Shown here one piece after another: positions 44,903 through 56,300 of a DNA stretch of 64,000 bases (position 1 is the stretch's first letter; every line of letters starts with the position of its first letter). This DNA is from Vitis vinifera (taxonomy: Eukaryota > Streptophyta > Magnoliopsida > Vitales > Vitaceae), in NCBI RefSeq assembly GCF_030704535.1, contig NC_081819.1:15232501-15296500 (forward strand). Reading direction: 5' to 3'. The notes beneath the pieces were generated by a model. The model made no database searches, was not told the origin of the DNA, and saw only the letters and a program-made list of their open reading frames with translations. A program made the translations under genes and the position numbers.

Positions 44903-45920
44903 TTAAATGACCTTAAATGTTTACAATTAAATGAATATGACTTATACATCAAAACCATAAGCTAAATTCTTTCAAAATTCATTTACAAAAGTTTATAAAT
45001 GAGTTTCTTAAGTGTTCAGAAGCTTTAAATTGAAAAAATGGGTTTTTTTGGTTGCTTTTATCCCAATTGGTCATGGTTCTCCCTGAATTGGTTCCACTAA
45101 ATAGGTGCTCCCGATTGAGGATCAGTCAAGGCTCCATTTTTTTTTTCTTTTAAAACCTTGGTATTGTTAGTAAATAGTCAACCTTTCCCTATGGAGTACC
45201 GATTGAGTTCTAGTTGAGGGTCAATCGAAGCTCAAAAAAGACCAATAGTCACCTGCAATACATTTAATGCTCAACGATAACTCAACCAATCAAACCAAAA
45301 TTTGATCGATTGAATAGAATAGGGTGCCTAAGGTTAGGTTTCTGTAAATTGAGAGCTCATATGCATTTATTGACAAGAGAACATCTGCATTAACTTACCT
45401 ACTCATTTCTCACATTCAAAGCTATCTCAAACTCAAGTGTATTTACTTTTTTACTTGCAAATTTGTTTAGTACACCCAATTGAATTCATCCTAGTTTTCA
45501 TTTGTATTAAGCCATATTTGTGCTAGGATGCAAATTGTTAAAGACCTATAATTGTTAAAAGGTTGAGCATTTTCAAGCTTCAAGTTAGTATTGAGCTAAA
45601 ATGGAATTGTAGTGCCCATTAGAACTATTGAATCCAACCATACAAGTTTGAAGATTTGGTTTGAAGTCTTAGTGGAACCTTCACTTAGAAAGGAGATTGA
45701 GAAGAGTGGATATGGGCGGATTTGTTGAACTACTATAAAAAGAGTTTGCATCCTTCTTCCCTCTTCTATTTACTTATATTGTTTCAATGGTTGCTTAATT
45801 TGAATTATTTTTGAAAAAGTTCTAATAACCCAATTCACCTCCTGCCCCCCTGCCCCCCCGCCCTAGGGTGTTTTTCTTAATTAATTTAATCTTGTTTCAC
45901 CGTTATCAATACATACTTAT
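44622..45920. mobile_element. Terminal-inverted-repeat element of about 1.3 kb
   Basis: The left end TAAGTATGTTTTGATAATAAC and the reverse complement of the right end TAAGTATGTATTGATAACGG match at most of 20 positions. The possible TA flanking both ends is weak as a target-site duplication. The interior is non-coding, with the phrases ACCGATTGAG/GTCAATCG and, about 80 bases from the right end, the inverted form of GGGGGTGAATTGGGT found also at 786 and 19735. No transposase. Class unknown. Confidence 0.55.
44865..44904. repeat. (TTTA)n/(TTA)n microsatellite
   Basis: TTTA units change to ATT/TTA units inside the 44622-45920 element. Confidence 0.95.
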
Positions 45921-46354
45921 AATGGGGTTTAACTAATATTTGCTTCAATAAAATATATTGTCAATTTAGTAATATAAATTGTTAGCACTCTCTTCACCCA
46001 TTTGCAACCCATTATTGTTTAATATAAAAATACTAGATAAATGTATTGTCATTTAAATCCAGTATATCATATTATCAATTCAACATTGTAAATCATGACT
46101 TAAAATTTAAACATTATAGAATACTATTAGTTTGAGGGGCATTCATAGAAATCCTTTTTCTTGATAGGGGGTACTATAGTGAGGATAATTTTTTTTGGGA
46201 TTCCTTATAAGTTATAATTGATTCTACCATTAAAGCTGCAAAGATTTCATAGTCAAAGTTGCAAAGGTTTCAAAATTAAGGGTGAAGTTAAAGCTAATGA
46301 AACTTATTAGATTCCAAAGAGGACCGATCTAACTCCACTTCTCTAGGACACTTA

Positions 46355-46631
46355 GGTGGTGTTTGTTTTTTTGGCTTTTTACTGAAAACCATTTAGTTTT
46401 AGAATTTAGGTTGTTTGTTTTTTTACTTTTTCATGACTTATTATAAACTTTTTACTAAATAGAAAAAGCCAAAATATGTGGCTTTTTCTAAATAGAAAAA
46501 ATAACACAATAGTTTTTTTTACTTTTTAATACTTAATAGAAATAAAATACTACAAAAACAAACAACCTAATATTTAATACTATTAAGTATTAAAGTTCTA
46601 TTTAGAATTAAGTAAAAAAACAAACACCACC
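46355..46631. mobile_element. Tourist/PIF-type MITE with TTA target-site duplication
   Basis: GGTGGTGTTTGTTTTTTT at the left pairs perfectly with AAAAAAACAAACACCACC at the right, and TTA flanks both sides (46352-46354 and 46632-46634). This is the pattern of PIF/Harbinger-derived Tourist MITEs. A second inverted pair (46406-46570) lies inside it. Confidence 0.85.
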
Positions 46632-46634
46632 TTA

Positions 46635-47960
46635 CCCTCTTTGGATGTACATACGAAGGTTCCAAACTTAAAGTAGATTTTGAAAAGCACTAACTCCACT
46701 TCCAAAGGACACATATCCTCCTGGGATATACATGCATGTATGTATATGCAATTTTAGTTACTTTATCATTGTCCTTGATTGGTATTATAGTCTTAGAAAA
46801 GTTTTCGAATATACACAATACAATGCAAATTGTAGTATCACTTTCATAATATAAATGTGTTGGTATTGTTTGAACTTGTTTGTAGCCTATTCTAATATAT
46901 TATAACAATGTTACTAAATATATTGTCACTTTAACACTATTAATGTGGCATATTACAATGCATGATTTTTTTTTTATGAAAATATGACAAATTGTATTGT
47001 AATTCATATGATAAATAATAAATTATAATGTGTACATGATAATAGACTAATAGACAAATAAATTATAATTGTATTTGAAAAAAGAATAACACAATTCATA
47101 ATAACATATATTCAACACTCCTTGATGTTCACTATAATATAGTACAACATGTAAGAAAAGTAGAACTAGTTGAAGTCAAACAAACATTTATTATTGTTAA
47201 GAATTACATTTATTTACAATATTCAAATTAATGTTTGGAAACTATTTTAATAAAATAAATATGTTGTCATTGTTGTTTCATTCATTACTTAATTTTCACT
47301 ATACTATTACCATGTCTAACACATGACTTGATAATATAGTGTTGATAGGATAATGTATCGTTGATAGTCATACTTTCCAACATCATTTGCTACATAATGA
47401 GCGGCTGTCCTTTGTAGGGAATCTAGAAGAGACACACCCCAATACTACATGTAGATGAGCTAGTAGCAATTTTATCATTGCTTTCTTGAGTCGGTTTTGA
47501 TACAAGGATAACAATCACATGTTCTTAAATCAAAGTTCAGTTAAGAGCCAATTAGAACTAAGTTTAACCTAGGCTTTGTGGTGTAGAATTTGGTCTTTGC
47601 TTTAAGAAAGAGAGGAATGACACTTGCTTTTTGCTTTGATTTTCTTCCATGAGCTCGTGAAAATAATTTGAGCTTATGAATAATGCTTAAACTTATTGAA
47701 GATTGTACAAAACTTTGGCTTCTTTACTTGTGTTCTTCCCCCATCTTGAAACAAAAATAGAAGAGAGCACTTTAAATGATACCTTTTATAAAATTTCAAA
47801 AAAAATTTAAATATTATCCCCAAGATTTGACCTCACATGGACTTCTAGGATAATTACTTGACCTAAAAAAAATCCAGAATCCAGCTCTGTTTTACTATCT
47901 TTTACCAATTCAAAATTTTGAACAAATTTTTATTAAAGATTTAATTTATTTAAGGATGTG
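46635..47960. other. Intergenic DNA
   Basis: No gene or element recognised; AT-rich with no frame of note. Confidence 0.45.
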
Positions 47961-47966
47961 AGTCAG

Positions 47967-48016
47967 GGCCCAATTCCAGGCCCATTTATTGATGGGCTTT
48001 GTTAGAGAGGAGCCCA
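47967..48016 (+). promoter_or_regulatory. Site II motif cluster upstream of the zinc-finger gene
   Basis: GGCCCA, GGCCCA, TGGGCT and AGCCCA occur at 47967, 47979, 47993 and 48011, about 140-190 bases before the start codon. This is typical of broadly expressed plant genes. Confidence 0.6.
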
Positions 48017-48115
48017 AGTCAATTACTTTAGAAACATTTCCTTAGTGTAGTTTCTCTTCCCTTCAACCCTTGGACCAGAGTCAAGAAAAACCCTCTGTTT
48101 CTCCCCCTGAACCCT

Positions 48116-48117
<2 letters not shown>

Positions 48118-48146
<29 letters not shown>
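48118..48146. repeat. (TC)n microsatellite in the 5' UTR
   Basis: About 14 TC units lie just before the start codon at 48157; CT runs are common in plant 5' leaders. Confidence 0.9.
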
Positions 48147-48152
<6 letters not shown>

Positions 48153-48156
48153 CTTA

Positions 48157-48171
48157 ATGTCGTCTGCCAAG
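48157..48171 (+). other. Coding exon 1 of the zinc-finger gene
   Basis: ATG TCG TCT GCC AAG, followed by donor GTTGGT. Using the neighbouring GT at 48176 would bring in a stop in exon 2, so this junction is preferred. Confidence 0.6.
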
Positions 48172-50341
48172 GTTGGTAATCTCTTTCTCGTTTTGTCACT
48201 ATATATAAAAAGAATTTGGAAATCCATTTCTTGAGAGTTGTAGGTGTTTATTGGGTTTTTATATATGCAATTTGATGTGTATTTTCAGCACAAACTTCTG
48301 TAAATGCTTTTGTTCTACATGTTTTTCGTGTTCTGATTACTTCTTGATCGTCATATTTGTATTTATTTATTTTTTACTATTTATGATGATTTAATTGTGT
48401 TGAAATTGCGTCGATTTTATTCCTAAATAGGTCAAGAATAATGGGTCGTTCGGATCAAAAAGATCGAGAAACGATGGTATGTTCATTTTCATGGTTTCAA
48501 TTTCTGGCAGTATGATGACTTTTTTTTTTTTTTTTTTTAAATAATTTTTTTATTATTATTTAGTATTGTTGATACGATAAGGGGGAGTTTGGTTGCTGGG
48601 AAAAATGAGGGACATGAAAAGAGAATGAACATTTTGGGTCCTGTGTTCTCTCTCTTTGTTGGCTTGTTTGTTCTTTTTTTTTGCGTTTTTGCTGGAATAT
48701 GTGGCTCAGCTAAGCCAAATTGTTGTATTGGGGTTGATTGAGTAGGTGTCTCTGATTTCTCTGATTTAAAATAACGAATACTTTAAGTTTCAAAATTTGA
48801 TTTCTATTCTTTTCACGCTTTTTCTTAGCAACTGATGCCTTCAACTTAATGTCATCCTCCCTAGCCTTTTAACCGTGATAGAATTTCGTAGACGTTTCTT
48901 AGTTTCTAGTCCCAGGGTTCCTTTTGGATCTTGGTAAGTTTGAGGAAAGTACCAGGACAAGAAAAGAGAGGGGAGAAATGGAAGGAAAATAAAAGATAGG
49001 TTGGAACTCAATTAATTTTTCTTACATGTTTCTCCTAATTTATTTCTCTCTTTTCCTCTTTTATAAAAAGGATGAAGAATTTCAAAATATATAAAATTTT
49101 AAATAATTTTCATTATATTTAATTTCCTTTGTACTTTCCACGATAAACTAAATAAGAGAATTTGGATTCCTTCCTGCTATTTTTTCCTTTCCTTACTACA
49201 CATGATCCAAACTAATGAAAATATTAATAGGCATTACTTCATATTTTATCTTTCATATTAGTTAACAGTCACACTAGACATCCATACTTTGCTGATTGAA
49301 CTTGTTGGCTTGACATATTTATACTAGATGAATTGCATATCATTTGTTAATGGATATATTCTTCAATTGGATAAATGGAACTCTTTGAACATTGCATTTC
49401 ACATTGTTCTTACTATCGCTTTTACCTTATGATAACATAATTCTTGAAAATAATTAAACAAATATTACCTTACAAAAATGGAATGGGTTTTATCCACACA
49501 AATTTCTATCTCTTGCATGGAATTCTATCATACTAACATTGGAGTGCAATTTTTAGAGTTTCTGAAGTAGAATTTGCTACTAATTTAGATGTTCATGTTC
49601 CAAGGTGAAAGGACCTAGGAACAAAGTGAACCAAGGAACAAAGTGGAGAGCCTATACTAACATTGGAGTGCAATTTTTAGAGTTTCTGAAGTGGAATTTG
49701 CTACTAATTTAGATGTTCATGTTCCAAGGTGAAAGGACCTAGGAACAAAGTGGACCAAGGAACAAAGAGCATGCTTTAAAAGAGCACCAAAGAGTGGGGG
49801 GTGCCCTCTGTATACAGGCAGTGTGCACAAAATATTACAGGCTTTACAACATAAAAGCCAAAAGACATACAAGAATAGCCTACAAAAAGCCAAGCTATCC
49901 ATGAGGAAGAGCATCTAAGAAATCCATTATTGGAAGGCTCTCCATTGCCAATGAAGCATGAGACCACTCCAATTGTGATTTAATGAAGAACTTCTTCAAC
50001 CTTTAATATGAGAACTCTTCTTCATTGAAATTCCTTATGTTACGCTCTTTCCACATACATAAAAACAAAGGGGTGCCATATGCCAAACAATTCTTCCCTT
50101 ATTATCCAACCTTGTAAACTTTCACTTGAGGAGGAGATTTCTCATTGAAGTTGGAAACAGTCATTTTAGTCCAAAGACTGCAAAGAGAAATGTCCATAGC
50201 ACTTTTGTCTCGTCACAATGAATCAAGATATGATTAATTGATTCTTCATTGTCTTTACAAAGGCTACATTTGTTGACTATTGTCCACCCATTCTTCATTA
50301 AAATATCCACAGTTAAGATCTTCCTCCAAACAACTTTTTGT

Positions 50342-50378
<37 letters not shown>

Positions 50379-53300
50379 CATGTTTTTAAGAGAGCTCGTG
50401 ATTCCCAAATCTTTTTGGGTGGGAATACTATATTACTCTCAGAACATGAGGAGTTGCAATACAACTTGTCACTAAAATTGCCCTCGTCTCTCTAAAGTAA
50501 ACTGCTCTCTCCTTTTTGCACTTTCATAAGGTAAATAAGATCTAACAATTGGATCACCTCCTCCAACTCCCCATCTTGGAAGGGCTTTCTAAATTGAACT
50601 AACCAATGGCCTCCACCTCCTATCCCCTCCCATAAATCTGCGACTATAGCATTCTTGGAAGAAGCTATTCTAATAGGGAGAACATCTTTTAGCCAAATCT
50701 CCCCTATCCATTTGTCCCACCAAAGCTTTTTGGGTCCACCTTTTTTATTTGGATAGCTAAGCTAAGACTGAAATCTTCTCATCCTTTTTAAATGTCTTTC
50801 CATAAGTTCATACCAAAGGACTCCCTCACCCCTTGGGTAATCTACCCCCCTCGAATTCCCTGAATTTTTCATGGATAATCTTACTTCACAAACTCTTTGA
50901 CTCAAAAGCAAACCTCTACAACCATTTGCCTAGTAAGGCTTGATTTAGGACCTCCAACTTCGTATTTCTTATGCTTGCACGCATTGGACTAACTCACTTG
51001 GTGAATCTTTCTTCTTTGAATTTTATCTAATCTGATCCTCAGTTTTCTAGGAATCGTAAAGAGGGACATAAAATAGATAGTGGGGCTTGATACAATATTC
51101 TTTATAAGGACTAGTTTTGCTTCTTTAGGTAGATACTGTTTTTCCCAAGATGCCAATTTCCTTTTGAATCTCTTTTCAATTGCATTCCATACAACACAAG
51201 ATTTATGAGACGCCCTAAAAAGTAAACCAAGATAAGAAGTAGGGAACTTTCCTACCTTGCAGCTAAAAATAGAAGCCACTCTATCCACTTCCTCCACCTC
51301 CACTGCAATAATTTCACTTTTTTTGCATGTTTATTTTTCAGACCTGACACAATCTCAAAGCAAGTTACAATCATTTTCAGTATCTCAATTGATCTGAATT
51401 AACATCACATAAGAGAAGTGTTCGCAAACAATAAGTGCAAGACTACGAACAATGCAATCCTTCAAATAAAATTTCTCGAATAGATGCATCACTTCCCCTC
51501 TTATTATAGGCCAAAAAAACTTTAAGAAACCATCCGGCCTTAGTGCTTTATCTCCCCCCAACTCTGAAAGTGCTAATAGCACATCCTCCTTCGAAAAAGG
51601 GCCCTCTAAACTTTCTCCATCCTTTCTCTATTCCATGTTTCTATGCATTTGAAAAGCTTCACTACTATAAAGTAAGAGAAAATGACATCCTTGAGCTCCT
51701 CCTTGTTTCCAACTGGATACCATTGATTTTAAGACTATTGATGAAGTTGCTATTCCACTTTGCATTAGCCACGAGATGAAAAAATCTTTCCTTTAGCTAA
51801 AGAGCCCTTGATTTTTGCCTCTAAGAGGCTTCTTTTAAGATGGGTAAGTGACTAATACACATCTTTGGCTAACTTTTGGTTTCTTCTGTCCTCGTTTGAG
51901 AGAGGTCTTACTCTTTTTGTCCTATTCCCAATAGCTTATCATCTTCAAAGCAACCTTCTTAACTAAAACATTACCGAACACCTCCTTATTCCACCTTTAA
52001 CCATATATTTTTGAGTGTAAATGGGACTTTGCCCTTCCTCTCTCCTCCACATTCTAGAAAAAGTAGAAGAGTGGTTAGACACTGACCTTGGCAATAGATG
52101 CAATACAATGCTTGAGAAATGCACCTCTCAGTCTCTAAAAAAAAGAAAGTAGCTTGATCGTGCTTTGAGGGAGCCTCCTTACTCTCCACACCAAGTGAAA
52201 TTGCCACCACCTAGAGGTAGGTTTGCTAATTGAAACTCTTCAATAAAACTAGAGAACTCCCTCATAGTTGTTGACATTTGCCTGCAATTCCTTTTTTCAA
52301 TTGGGAAATGTACCACATTAAAATCCCCACATAGACACCAAGCCTCATCCAAAAGCCCTTTGATTGGGGCTAGCTCCTCCCACATCTCCCTTCTCTCCTT
52401 TCCCTTTACTAGGCCATAAATCTTAGTGAACAACCAAAGGAATCCATCTTCACAGTTTCTAAAACGACAAGAAATAGAATAGAACCCCGCTTCCATATTC
52501 AGACAATCTAGGGCTCTTGTATCCCATGATAACAAAACCCCTTCTATTGTTCCCTTAACATCCATAGAAACGCAACCTAAATTCTTTCCCACACTCAAAC
52601 TTCTCACAATCTCAATAAACATCTCCTTGATTTTTGTTTCCTGAAAATCAACCAAATCTAAGTTCTTTTTTCTGACCAAGGACTTGACCACCTTCCTTTT
52701 GTTTGGGTCATGCACTTCTTACATTCTAGGAAAAAATCCTTAGCTTCATTTGAAGACTAATGTTAAGGGCCAACCTTTCCCTCCATTATCTTCTTCTTTG
52801 CTCACATTGCCCTCATAATTAATAGAGCTAAATAATTTCTTCAGATTTTTATCTTTTTTGAAGCTGGACTCCCACCCACTTGCTTGCCTTAAGTGGACTA
52901 GAGGAACACTTCCTATTCTCAATATATATAAGAATTCTTATGTCTTCTTTAGACCCTTTCACCAATGCCCCCATATACTTACAAAACTAGATGTGTTCTT
53001 TATTCATCCACAAGGAATGCTTTATAACTAACTCTCTTGCATCACTAACCAATACCAACGACCTTGCATCTCTCGCCTCTCCAACTTGAGAGGCTAACAA
53101 TGGAGGGTTGCTTGAGCTTTGCTCCCTTGGGAGCATTTTATTAAGCCTTCCTTTCAAAGGGGGGATTTAATGTGTTCTAGAAATACAATGGACTATCCAT
53201 CCTTGAAATCATGAGTAAAGGGTCCCTCTCTCCTTCATGCACCATAGGATTTTCATTCTCGATCTCCCTCTTCTTACTAGCAAATCCCTTAGCCTCCTTT

Positions 53301-56300
53301 ATCCAAGAATCGGAAATGGAGTCCCCCAACCCAAAATAAGACAGAGAAGAAGCCCTAGAACAACTTGCTTCAGCCCCCTCCTATGAACAGGAGAATTAGA
53401 GAATGAGTTTGTACTTGTTTTACCCCACTTTGATACCCTTTTAGGCTTCTCCATAGCCGAAGGAGCATACCTTTCCAACATTTCCTCATGGGGCTCCTCC
53501 AAACCACTCCTTTCACAGTCAAATCACTTCGGGAAAAAGCCCTAGCAAATAAGGATTGCAACTTTTTCTTGCTTTTCCCTTCACAAAAGCAAGAGGGATT
53601 AGATCATGCAAATGAGCTTCCTTAATTTGCTTTAATTGATTGATCTTGGGCCTTTTGGGCTTAAGACTTTTCTAGGCCCACAACCCACTTTTCTTTGAAA
53701 TATGGAGACAACTCTCTCTTCTTTAAAACCAGCCCAATATGATTTAGGCCTCTCATTAGAGCTAGTCTATCTAAATTTAGAATATTCCCTTCTAACTCAT
53801 CCTTGACCTTGTTTTCATCTGTCACAAATGATTCATTGTCTACTACCCCAAATCTACCCTTAGATTCCCCAAAATTTGGCCTAATAGATATTCACAGCTT
53901 GAAAATTTTCCTTTGATAGCCCCCCATGAAGCCTATTAGCAGCCCTAACAAAGTTAGGGGTGCAACTTGGGCATGTTATTTGGACCCAATTTGACCTTTG
54001 GATGTGACAATCATTTTTAATATTTAGGTTGGGTTTAAGTTAAGTTTTTTAATCCAAACTCAATTTGGGGTGGGTTTGAACCAAAGTTCAAATCACTCGA
54101 GCCTAACTTGAACTCAATTTAATATTTTTATATTTATATTATCCTTTATAATGATATTTATTTTATTTATTTTCTTTTTACATTTTTTAAGGAAAAATAT
54201 CAAATTATAATTATTTTTTTCATTTTTCTAGAAAGATATATAAATTTATTTTTACTTTTTTATTTTTATCTTGAAATTTTGTCCCATTTACATAATAACT
54301 TTTAGAAAATTTTGTAGAAAAAAGGTTTTTAAAAAACATTGTAGATAGATTTTGAATCATACAAACCATCTAATTTGATTAACTCAAGCCTAATCCGATC
54401 AACCTGATCTTGATCTAAGTTTAGAAAAATAAGGTTGAATTGATTGTTTCTTAATTTGGATTAGATTGCGGTAAGCCATCAACCTAACCCAACCTACCGA
54501 AGTTGCAGCCCTAAACCAAGCCCTTAGAAGATGAGATGAGGCTGCCTTTTTGCTTATTTTTTGCACCATTTCTTCATGGAAGCATGATGGGTCCAATCAC
54601 TCAGCACAGTCTTGTGCGACTGTCAACACCACGCATCCAAATCCCCCCTTCCTCTATCACCCTCATCTATGCATTCCAAGGCACGTGAATTTGCCATCAT
54701 TTCTTCTTCTTGCATGGGGCTTCCTTTGTTTTCCTACAAGTCTTCTACTGGGGTTCTAACTACAGCAGCAACTTCTTGAGCCAAATAGTATACCGAATTT
54801 TCCCTCTATACCAGCATGACATGTTCACTAAGAAGTAATGGCAACAGGGGATCTCTTTCTAAACATGTCCACTAAGTTCATGTCTAAAGTAAGGGCTTGA
54901 TGGAAACCCTTGGTTTAAGCTTATTATGGTTGGAAGTTCACTTGTTTGTTTTTTTATCTTTCCTATACTAACTAGTTAAACCCAAAACCTGATGTTTTCT
55001 TGATCCTGCGAGCATATCCAATTATTCCCATTTTTCTTTCTAAAATCTACTACTCTCTCTCTGATAAATGATAGCCTTCTCTCATGCCTCTTCTTGTGCT
55101 GTAAATACTGTAAATGCTGTGTAATTTTTTTATTACTCTGTAAACCTTCCCACCAATTGCTTAATTATGAAAAATAGCTTCCATGGTGGATCCTGCCATG
55201 AAAACATAGTTTTGTTACCCTTGTTCATGTCTTAGTATTTGCTCAAGTACTCTTTTAGAAAGTTTATCGGTATGATTCTTAGGTTTGACTCCACAACAGT
55301 TTGTGTAGCTCTATATATCACCACCTTTATTTGGTTTAGGTGTCCAAAAGCTTTCCCTCGATTTTACTTTATAATTTTACTTGTTCATTAGGTCTAAGAA
55401 AGCTAGGAACATGGCCCTATTAGTTCTTGTGAGCATATCCCTTGGTGAATTTAGATTCAACTGGAACTATGTCTCAGAGAAATTTATAATATTTGGTTGC
55501 CAACTGAAGCAACATTTGTTGATTTTTATGGAGTGTTCTGACGGATATCAACTTGTAGGATGTGGATATTTGATGTCCTTTGTTGAGTTTATGGTCTGCT
55601 TCTTATTCATGGATCTTATTATATCATTTGTTATTAAATTATACATGCCTTTCTTTGCTTATAAAATAAATAAATAAAATAAAATAGAACTATATTATCT
55701 GTGTTGCTTTGCTTGGAAATTACTTTAGTAACGGTATCATATTTGGGGAAAAGATGTTTGACCATCCAAGTCATATATTTTGTTGGTGGAAACCTTAATT
55801 AAGTTTATTTTATTTCTTTGTTGATAACATACATTTGATAAGTGATATAATGCGACTGGCATTTGACATAAATTGTGAATGGAGATACACTATTCTATGG
55901 TTTTTTCCCTTCTAGGTTTTTTTGCTAGGTTTTTTCCCTCCTTTGTTGCCTTGGGTTTGGCTTTCTTTGTATACTGCCTGTGTACATAGGGAGCGCCCCC
56001 TGTTTTGGCATGTTTTAATTTATTTATTTTTTCTCTTTGTCTATCAAAAAAAAAAAAAATTAAATTGTGAATGGAGATACACTAATCTATGGTAAAGTGT
56101 TCTGATTTATTTGTTTATTTTTATTTTTTGTATTTAAGAATTACATTAGTTTCAAAAAGGAAAGGAAAATTTAGTGAGGACTAACACGCATAATAGTGAA
56201 TAAAAAAATTACAGAAAAATAGAATGACAAAAGCAAACTGGTGTGATTCAATATTTTCGGCAGTTGCAGCATTTTGGAAATGGTGCATGAAGTGTTGATT

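Larger units (their letters stand above)
49775..54700 (-). mobile_element. LINE (L1-type) in intron 2, decayed, minus strand
   Basis: Read on the minus strand the order is an ORF1-like part (about 54600-52750, broken), endonuclease (52715-52000), reverse transcriptase (about 51900-50980), zinc-binding zf-RVT end (about 50800-49930) and a 3' end with CTGTATACAGAGGGCACC (about 49800). The endonuclease frame 52179-52715 reads FQETKIKEMF, LCGDFNVV and FTWCGE, typical of L1 EEP domains. RT pieces include GGDKALRPDGF (51560-51530) and YLGLLFRAS..WEKQYLPKEAKLVLIK (51250-51100). Stops and frameshifts are frequent. A MITE interrupts it at 53955-54513. The 5' edge is uncertain. Confidence 0.75.

Noticed and set aside
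50280-50495. Frame with a poly-lysine run
   Set aside because: Produced by the A homopolymer inside a dead LINE.
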